18,090 nt of DNA from Cudoniella acicularis (lineage: Eukaryota > Ascomycota > Leotiomycetes > Helotiales > Helotiaceae). The position numbers and the translations under genes were made by a program. Positions 10,746 through 18,090 of the stretch are shown here, piece after piece. The notes beneath the pieces are model-generated. The model was not told the origin of the DNA and did not search any database. It worked only from the letters and a program-made list of their open reading frames with translations. The stretch covers positions 1 to 18,090 of the forward strand of contig JAAMPI010001187.1 in assembly GCA_013054445.1 (NCBI GenBank), in the 5' to 3' direction. Position 1 is the stretch's first letter; each line of letters begins with the position of its first letter.

Positions 10746-10773
10746 ATGTACCTAGGTACCTGCCCAGGTACAG
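10746..10773. repeat. Palindromic GTACCTAGGTAC element
   Basis: GTACCTAGGTAC at 10748-10759 is a perfect 12-bp palindrome. It overlaps a second inverted repeat with 7-bp arms, GTACCTG 10756-10762 and CAGGTAC 10765-10771, and a 2-base gap. The same CCTAGGTAC word recurs near 12424-12432, so it belongs to a small dispersed family in this intergenic region. Confidence 0.6.
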
Positions 10774-10840
10774 TACGTCCCACGGCAGCCCCCTTTCAGC
10801 CTTTTTAATATGAAATCAGGTCTTTCGAGAATTCAATCCA

Positions 10841-10873
10841 CTTCATGTACCCTCATGTACCCTCATGTACCTT
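10841..10873. repeat. Three tandem 10-bp repeats (catgtaccct)
   Basis: The word catgtac occurs at 10844, 10854 and 10864, exactly 10 bp apart, with the first two followed by cct and the third by ctt. The 10-bp phase is close to one helical turn. It lies about 85 bp from the GTACCTAGGTAC palindrome and shares the GTACC core. Confidence 0.6.
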
Positions 10874-12415
10874 TAAACTTCTGGGTCCTGTCCCTTTCCG
10901 CGGCCATTAGACGCGCTCATCGCTTTGCCTCTCAAATACGCGTCTAAGCGATCTCGGATCGGCGTTAGAAAAAAGCCCTCAACGCTTATTATTCCGTCCG
11001 AAATATCGACGTCGACATCAACATGGCGTCACGGCGCGCAGCTTCAAATATGAGATTACCTGAGCTCATATGAACCCACCAACTCAGGCGAGATGGCCTC
11101 TTTCCTTCCCCGTCCCAGTTTGATCGCCAGAGCGGGGCGAGCCGATGCCCAGTGCCCACTGCCTAGTAGCTCCAAAAGTGACAGATCACAGGCCTCCTTT
11201 TTGCTGCATCGGGTGTCGTGTGGGCTGGTCTCTCAATGGCGCCGGCTGGCGTTGGCGTCATACTAAAAGCAAGTACCGATCAGGAGGAGATGATAACGTC
11301 CAAATCTCGCCGTCAAAAGAATGCTTTCGGTTTGAGGGCTGAAGGCTCTTGGAGTTCTTCCTCTTGAAAATTTCTTCATCTTGCATATCTTTCCTAATTG
11401 TGCAATTTACTAAGATTTTACTCGGGCTAAGAGACTGCTCACCTCCTATTATTGAAGCACTGAGTCGTTTCGTCCGAACTATTGATAACGGCAAAGGCAA
11501 AGAAAACAATAGTGTGGAGGCACGAGGCAACAATTCGTTCGTGCGTCTTTTTATTTATTCCAGACAATGTCAAGAACACATCTCCCGCCTCCACAACAAG
11601 CAATACGAAATATAATCTACCTCGGCCGAGGACGGGGATATTTGCTGGCGCATCCTCCTTTCGCACGCCGGCAGCTGGCTCATAGGGGACACGTTGTGGA
11701 GGAGCGGTGTCTGGATGCAAGATAAATTAATAGCTAAAGATATATAGCTTATGTTCATCCTGCGAACGCATATAGAAGTCAAGTATATCCTTAGCTGCAG
11801 ATTATTCCAAGTCCACGAGCCGTCGTTCAGCGGCTTCCCCTTTCTCTCGCCTCCACCGCCGGCGCCCCTGAATAAAGAAGCTGTGGCAGGTCTCTCTCTT
11901 CCCAACCACATCTCTGTTCCACTCGTCGCTCACGGACGATGTCATTTGATTCCTGTGCTCCAGCTTGTCCCCCTCGTCATATTCCCCGCCAAGCCAAGGT
12001 GGAGAAGAGCGAAGAGGTGGCGCGGGAGCCAACCGCATCTGCAGAACAGGACTCTTGTCATCCACAGGTCTGGTCGCACAGCCAATGGACGGCGTGATGC
12101 ATGCAATAGTAGCTCTAGTTGGACAGCAGTGCAGCGTCCTTTTGGGCCCAGGAGTCGAGAAATCCAGGGCACGAGACATCACGCCGATGGAGCAACAGAG
12201 CTTGAAGGCAGCTGGGAATACTGGCAAGCTATGATTAGGTAGTTCCATTCCTTCTACTGTACCAACAAACTCGTATTGCTTGGATTACGGCTTTGACGGG
12301 CTCTGTACGCGAAGGAAGAAATATGCGCCTGCTGGGCGGCCCTGAAAGGAACCCACGTACTGGTGCGTACGAGAATGTATCCAATGATACTATCCATAGG
12401 CTCATAGCTGTACAA
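10874..12415. other. Gene-free stretch
   Basis: The largest ORFs (11751-12242 plus, 163 aa; 11802-12248 minus, 148 aa) lie antisense to each other over nearly the same bases and neither contains a recognisable domain or fungal splice structure. Other ORFs of 65-113 aa also overlap on both strands. I see no tRNA-like B box. I support no gene here. Confidence 0.4.
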
Positions 12416-12476
12416 AGTACCTACCTAGGTACTGAGTAACTCGTAGCTAGTAGTAGGTACCTAGTACCCAGGTATA
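12416..12476. repeat. Cluster of CCTAGGTAC words and inverted repeat
   Basis: Within about 60 bp there are several overlapping GTACCTA/TAGGTAC words, including CCTAGGTAC at 12424-12432. An inverted repeat has 8-bp arms gtacctac (12417-12424) and gtaggtac (12453-12460) with a 28-nt spacer. The cluster matches the element at 10746-10773 in core sequence. Confidence 0.6.
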
Positions 12477-13727
12477 TAGAAATATGCATATGTAAGATCT
12501 TATATATCCTATGCTAGAGTGCGGTATTGCACAAGGGCAGCTCCAGTCCTCGGCACAGCGCGCGTCGCGTCTTTAGAAACATACAGGTACGAAGCACAGG
12601 TCGGAGATATACAGGTTTACTTTCCTAAAATTGCGCCTTTTGCTCTGATCGACGTCGAGGTCTGAGAAGCTTCCAGCCTCAAATTTGCCGCCCCCGTCTG
12701 CCCCTTTCCCCCTTTTCTGACCCTACACGGCGGCCAATGCCAGTGGCCACCCACACCCGCTGGCTGTCACTCCCAGTGCCAGAGACCTAAACTGCAACCA
12801 AAACGCCGCCCGCCGTAGTTGTGTTGCTTGTTTGGTGCGCGCCACTCTGGCTCTGACTCTCGCGGTCCCATGGTTTGAGACACTGCGATTTCACGGTAGC
12901 ACTACAGTGACTACACACTACACACCTGCTACCCAGCAATCCATTAATTACCCTTTGGGTCTCGCAGCAGCGCGGCGCCCCTTTGTCGACCGCATCTTCC
13001 CCAATATGAGCCTGCTATATCCTCACTGACATCAGAAGTGCGTTCTTCTTGCTTGCTCACCCGGTCGCGACGACTTCTGCGTAGCCCAACAGTCCTTTCT
13101 GCCATTATTCTTGCACGCATTATTGCACATTGAGGACATCGTGTACGCTGGTTCTGCGGTGGTCGAAAACTAGAGCCTGAAGCAGCCTAGCTCGTTTTCT
13201 GTCGACTCTGCGGGTGTGCTTCGTTCACGCATTCAAAATCCACGCATCGCTCCCCCCGTCCATCTCCTCGACCTTCGCTCTCTACCCTCTACCCTCTTCT
13301 CGAAGGACAGAAGCTTCCCTCGTGCGAAGATACGACCTGTGTGCGCAACACACCGACGACCGCTGACGCCGCAATATAACGAGCCCACGACGACGCGATA
13401 CAAGTGCTCAGGGTACTCCGTGCCATCGGCTCCAGAGCTGCAGGGAGAAAAAGGTTTCCCAAGTACCGTCCCGACTTCACCTCCGCGTCCAAGTCCCCTT
13501 CGACGCATTCTCCCTCCACCGCCGCAGCTTCACCCAGCTGCTCGATCGCCGCCTGCATCTGCTGCGCAGTCTCCAGACGCAGGCTTCGCTCTCCTCCAAG
13601 CTTCGTGAGGTGCGGAGCAGGCATCTAGCTGCCACAGCGTGCCACTGCCGGCTCTTTGCATACGTTGTTGGCACAGCGAACGCGGCCTCCTCCAGATCTC
13701 GAGCGATCCTGTCTCCAGACTTTCACG
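12477..13727 (+). promoter_or_regulatory. Probable promoter and long 5' leader of the PIN4-like gene
   Basis: No gene is supported in these 1.25 kb. The right half is C-rich and CT-rich on the plus strand, typical of fungal leaders. Short ORFs on both strands (13216-13608 plus, 13289-13624 minus and others) have low-complexity content with no domain. The reading frame of the PIN4-like protein is open upstream to about 13656 but contains no ATG before 13728. Transcript ends cannot be read from sequence alone. Confidence 0.4.
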
Positions 13728-15760
13728 ATGTCTCAGCAATACCAAGATATGTACCAGGACTTCTCGTCCCACAGGTCCCCCAGCTCCTCACGATATAATG
13801 GCCTCAGCAACGGCCCCCTAAATCGCCAGCCATCGCGACACTTTGACAGTTATACGACACAACCGCTACAGCAAGGCCTTTACACCCCAGAGGATCACGC
13901 AGCAGCGCGTTACGATACCGCTCCCAGATTTGATCGCAATCCAACCGTGTCCCATAACACAAATATCTACACGCCCTACGATAATCAGACCTGGAACTAC
14001 GGAGGGGCGAATGTGAATGGGGCTGCGATGAATGCTATGGGCGGAACGGGCCGCGTCAAGCCCCAAAATCGTCCTCGGGCTGGCATACCCTCTGTGAGCT
14101 TCCCCAATCAATATTATGTAGTGTTATACTGATGAAAATTTAGAGTTGGATGGATCCTCCCATGCCTTCTATGCAAACACTGGGTCTTCATCACTCAATG
14201 AACACTATCAATGGCCAGTACCACCAACAACCCCAAGCTCATATGCACGGCAACTCTCGAATCAGTCCTCCTATTGAGGGTGGTGACGAGCTTATCCCTA
14301 CTGCTATCGTCATCAAAAACATTCCTTTCGCTGTCAAGAAGGAGTCCCTGGTTGCTCTCATGACTGATATGAATCTACCACTACCATACGCTTTCAACTA
14401 CCACTTTGATAACGGAGTCTTCAGGGGACTGGCCTTTGCAAACTTCACCACTGCCGAGGAGACTTCACAAGTCATCGATACCATGAATCATATGGATTTG
14501 CAAGGAAGAAAATTGCGAGTCGAATACAAGAAAATGCTGCCAGCAGCCGAACGGGAGCGCATAGAGCGGGACAAGAGGGAACGCCGTGGGCAATTAGAAG
14601 AACAACATCGACCCATAACGAATGCCGCTATTCCTTCCCTTCACTCTCAAACCTCGATGAATTCTTTACATTCAAACACCATGCCCACCTCTTCACCATC
14701 CCCTGTACATCTACGGGACAAGATTAGTGAGTACATATTCATGGCTCTAACTGCACATCTGCTAATTATTCAAGATGTCGATATGAATGACCCCGTAACG
14801 CTTGACTTTTATAGCCAATTAATGCTCTTCAAGAGTGATACTAATCGTGAGATCTTGATCTTCCCCAGCACCGTGCCTCCCGCCGAACGACGAATAATTC
14901 ATACACTGGCGCATAACATGAGTCTCGAACACAGATCCGAAGGAGTCGGCGATGGCCGTTGTGTTCAAATTTTCAAGACACGACAGAGCGCTATCAGTCC
15001 ACCTGTTCCTCAGCTGCCGCAGACGTACTACAACGAGTCACGCCGCCGTAGCCTGAACCGCGCTGCAACCATTGACTTCAGCGAAGCTCGAGCCAACGAT
15101 CCCAGCTATTACAATCATACCCTCGGCCGCCAAGGTTCTGGCCTTCTCGATATCCCAGGATCGCCTGGTCTAGGTCTTAACGCCGCCCATAACCTGCGAA
15201 CTGCAAAGTCATTCGCTGATCTGCGCTCGTATACCCCTTCGCCGGCCCAATCCGTTGCCAGTTATCCAGCCAATCCGTCGCAAAATATTTCAAGATACAC
15301 TGACTATGGTCATTCGTCGGCAGCATCTGGAACTCCAAATCTGACTCCAACCTCTGCTGGAGGTCAGATGAACAACCGCGACGATGCATTCCTCCTGAAC
15401 GGCATGAGCAATATGACCATCGGATTTGATCGTCCAACTGTCGGTCGATCAAGCGGACGTCTTGGGCAAGAGAGAGAGACGCATACTCCTAGTGCCGGAC
15501 CCATTGGAAGCCAACGCCCAGTCAATGGCAGCAGCTACGACGAGAATCCCCGAAATGGAGCCTCCGCCGTACCCGAGAGACAACCCCGTGGACCAGTCAG
15601 TGATTGGGGTTCTGGGTTCTCGAGACCTCGGCAGAATGGACACCGCAATCAGGGTAGTGGTGAGCTTGATCTGAATAGCATCGAAAAGGGCTGGGATGAT
15701 AACAGAGCTCAAGATACCTCCGATCGAAACGGTCCGTCGTCGAACGCTCGATACATGTAA
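13728..15760 (+). CDS. PIN4/Cip1/Cip2-type RNA-binding protein (RRM + R3H)
   Basis: A fungal homologue of budding-yeast Pin4/Mdt1 and fission-yeast Cip1/Cip2, RNA-binding proteins linked to stress, mRNA stability and checkpoint control. Exons 13728-14093, 14144-14726 and 14775-15760 give 644 aa. Intron 1 (50 bp, GTGAGC, TTTAG, CTGAT branch) is phase 0. Intron 2 (48 bp, GTGAGT, CAAG, CTAAT branch) is phase 1, a multiple of three and stop-free. The RRM covers about residues 175-250, with RNP2 IVIKNI near 177 and RNP1 RGLAFANF at 216-223, followed by a basic helix (RERIERDKRERR). The R3H domain covers about 318-385, with the R-x3-H motif at Arg355-His359 (RRIIH). The N-terminus (Tyr/Gln/Asn-rich) and the C-terminal 250 residues (Ser/Asn/Gly-rich) look disordered, with scattered SQ sites that could be kinase targets. 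Start chosen at the first in-frame ATG, in a good context (CACGATG). Confidence 0.93.
14727..14774 (+). other. Stop-free 48-bp intron of the PIN4-like gene
   Basis: It has a consensus GTGAGT donor, a CTAAT branch site and a CAAG acceptor. Its length is a multiple of three and the frame has no stop, so an unspliced transcript would still encode a full-length protein with a 16-residue insert just before the R3H domain. Splicing gives K-I-N-V-D-M-N-D-P, which fits the start of the R3H region of this family. Confidence 0.8.
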
Positions 15761-17815
15761 ACTTCCTGTAGGGGAGTTTTCACGAAGTAATGAAACCAAC
15801 CCCATAGAAATAATGTGACTGAGCATCTACCGCACCTGCTTCTCACATACTATTCAAAAGCGGCATTATCACCGGCATTCGATCATCGCGACCGTTTTGC
15901 TTGTCGCAACATCATAATTGCTTTTCGTCATCATTCTCGGCGCTTGTTTACTGTTTTGTTTACTGTAATTAATTACATTGTCCCTCCACGCCACCCCCAG
16001 GTCGACTGCTGTTGGACATCACACTCTCTACCATTATTTGGCGTTAGTACATATATACAATGTGCACTTTTGCACACTACTCACACTTCGGACGAAAACG
16101 ATCATATGGATATGCTTCCATCCGAACTTCTTCGTACCTCAAAAGCAATACACGACTCGAGTTATAATAACCCTTACCAAAACTCGATCTTACGAAACGA
16201 TCATAAAAAACATGCGCGCGTACGATCCAATGAATAGGATACCTTTTGTGGAAACAAAACAAATACATCGATTGGGCAACCATGACGATTCTTATGCGGT
16301 TATGACCCTCCCCCTTACACTATATCATACACATTCGGTTTGGGGTACACTGGATACTTTAAGGATACCTGGATCTACTGGAACAAATGAATACAAGGAG
16401 GCGGAACTGGAATTGGGTCTGGATTGATTGGAAACTCGATTCGATAATACTGGGTGCGGCCACCACCCTTCTTCTCCCTTTTTGTGTGCTTGCAATACAC
16501 GTTGGCAGCAGCAAAATTATATACATATAAACTGTCGAGTTTCTCCTTTCGGACCTTTTCCGTACTTCTACGAGAAGAATGAAAAGAGAAAAAGTTACGA
16601 GGCTTGGCGTCGCGAACCCGGAGATTCTTGATTGATTGCTTTACTTGGTTTAGTCGTTTTATTGTACTTGGTTTGGTTGTCTGGTGTTACGTGTTATTGC
16701 ATATGCTCTGTCTGGTTGTGGATCTCCATCTTCCTCCGACTCTAATTACATCAATTCTCTTCTCGCCCTCTTCTCCTCTCGCGCTGGCTGTCGAGAGTAC
16801 ATTCAGCAGGGGCATGGAATTGAAATTCCTTAGATGTTACTTAGATGAAAGGAGGCAAGATGCATACGGTGGAATCATAAATGAATTGGGTGTTGGCTGG
16901 AAGGGATGGAGGCTCGTTGTGGAGGGTTTGTGTTAGGCTGGGCATGCTTTCGACGTCTTGGTCTTGGTTTCAGGTCTCTGGCGGGCGGGCGGCTTACTCT
17001 TGTACTTTACCGCTACTACTGCAATTGCGAATCCGCAACACACATGTTTGTCTATCGCTTTCTGTCTTGCTGCTATTGCTTCTCCTCTTTCCTCTGTCAT
17101 GTTTGTTTTGACTCGATGTACTTTCTCGACATTATTGTCCGTGTGCGGGGTTCGCCCCTGTCTCTCTTGCGCTTTGACAACTATCGGTTATCAATTGGCG
17201 GTGGTATGCGCAGAGATTGATCTCATGGTGGATGTGGGTATGTGGATCTGGTACGCATTAGGAGGATAAATAGGACGGGAATTCTTACATGTATTTCTGC
17301 ATATGAGAAGAATAAATAGGTGGTAACAAAAGTTTTTAATATATTTATCTAGACACGTCGTAGATATCTGTTGTCTTTTTTTAGTGCTATGTCTTATATT
17401 TCTTTTACTTCGTGTTTAGAGCCAGCCTTCAGGTTTAAGGGTCAGTAAAAACGGTCAAATCCCTAAAAGCATATTTTATAAGTGGGCTTTAAGTTTCAGT
17501 GCCCTCGTATACTATCCTTGGTGCTCTTATTTGGAAACAGTTAATCGCATCAACGACGCATGATATCCTCCTTCGGTAAATTGCTATACAGCTAGCTAAT
17601 TTTCCAGTGCTTCTCAACCATATCCCTCGCTTTTAGTAGCTTGATTTCTGGAAACATCTATTCAGCGTTCCCTGTGTCGAAATACGCGTCTGCCCCGTGG
17701 CCATCCACATCTTAAAAATGGCCAAAAACCACTAGAGCCTCTCTTTAGGAAGCTTGTTATACGATGCCGTATAGCCAGGCAGTTCCGTGATTTAAGATGT
17801 CCTAAGCTTCTCGAG
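15761..17815. other. 3' flank of the PIN4-like gene, no further gene supported
   Basis: Its first part is probably the 3' untranslated region. ORFs on the plus strand (15815-16237, 15978-16427, 16604-16936, 16906-17220, 16958-17269) overlap one another in different frames and have no domain. Some are hydrophobic because the DNA is T-rich, not because they show ordered membrane helices. No RNA gene was recognised. Confidence 0.4.
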
Positions 17816-18090
17816 GTTATTATATATTATATTAAACTTAATACTTCTAACTTCTTCTATTATAATACTAGTATTTTCTTAACTAATAATTTTAGTATAA
17901 TATTAAGGAAAACGACTTAAAGGCTAGTAGTATTTTAGAAGATGTTTTAAAATAGTTTAATAAGAGTTTATAAATAGCTTTATATATCTTTATTTATTTA
18001 TTTAAAATATTCTAATATTATATTATTTTAGATATCTATAGCCTAAGAATAGCTATCTATAATTAACTGTTTTTCTATCTTTTAATAACT
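17816..18090. repeat. Edge of an AT-rich, RIP-affected block
   Basis: Composition shifts abruptly near 17816 to roughly 80 percent A+T, dominated by TA, AT, TT and AA. Counting by eye from 17821 on, I find about 2 CpA+TpG against about 17 ApC+GpT, a ratio near 0.12. A depleted CpA/TpG ratio is the established mark of repeat-induced point mutation in ascomycetes. No coding remnant of a transposon can be read here. The block continues past the window. Confidence 0.75.

Noticed and set aside
11751..12248. Two opposing ORFs of 163 and 148 aa
   Set aside because: They cover the same bases on opposite strands, have no recognisable domain, and lie in moderately GC-rich DNA where chance ORFs are longer.
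13216..13821. Several ORFs just upstream of the PIN4-like gene
   Set aside because: All are short, overlapping and low complexity, and none joins the RRM protein through credible splice sites. They are best read as leader sequence.
16604..17269. Hydrophobic ORFs that could look like membrane proteins
   Set aside because: Hydrophobicity follows from T-rich DNA, the ORFs overlap in three frames, and no ordered helices or family motifs are visible.
1..18090. CRISPR array, biosynthetic gene cluster or tRNA gene
   Set aside because: No regularly spaced identical repeats with unique spacers, no core biosynthetic enzymes, and no convincing tRNA B box were seen on either strand by eye.

Overview
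The window looks like nuclear DNA of a filamentous ascomycete (Pezizomycotina). The evidence is short GT-AG introns (48 to 110 bp, one of 250 bp) with CTAAC/CTAAT-like branch sites, a PIN4-type RRM+R3H protein of filamentous-fungal form, a fungal secreted GH27 alpha-galactosidase, and an extremely AT-rich right edge with a strong repeat-induced point mutation (RIP) dinucleotide signature. A leotiomycete is plausible but is only an inference. I see no bacterial, viral or organellar genes.

Layout, left to right. Positions 1-597 hold degenerate tandem repeats (70-bp and 47-bp periods) and no gene. Positions 598-2177 (minus) carry a probable multi-exon gene: a disordered N-terminal half and a C-terminal zinc-binding His-Me-finger endonuclease-like domain. 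Positions 2178-3505 are intergenic, ending in a TATA element. Positions 3506-4885 (plus) are an intact four-exon GH27 alpha-galactosidase with a signal peptide. Convergent with it, 5274-7212 (minus) is a three-exon gene for a secreted Pro/Ala/Thr-rich mucin-like protein with an N-terminal dibasic (Kex2-like) site and internal repeats. About 6.5 kb follow (7213-13727) with only short overlapping ORFs on both strands and a few short palindromic or tandem repeats; I support no gene there, and its right end is probably promoter and leader of the next gene. Positions 13728-15760 (plus) encode the PIN4/Cip1/Cip2-type RNA-binding protein in three exons. Positions 15761-17815 look non-coding, and 17816-18090 is the edge of an AT-rich RIP-affected block.

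The genes do not form an evident pathway or cluster. The alpha-galactosidase and the mucin-like protein are both predicted to be secreted and lie tail to tail, but nothing shows they act together. The PIN4-like gene is a conserved cytoplasmic RNA regulator. I did not find a convincing new multi-gene system. The points most worth checking are a stop-free, multiple-of-three intron in the PIN4-like gene, a sharp switch in third-base composition inside the alpha-galactosidase gene, the His-Me finger gene, and the repeat-built secreted protein.
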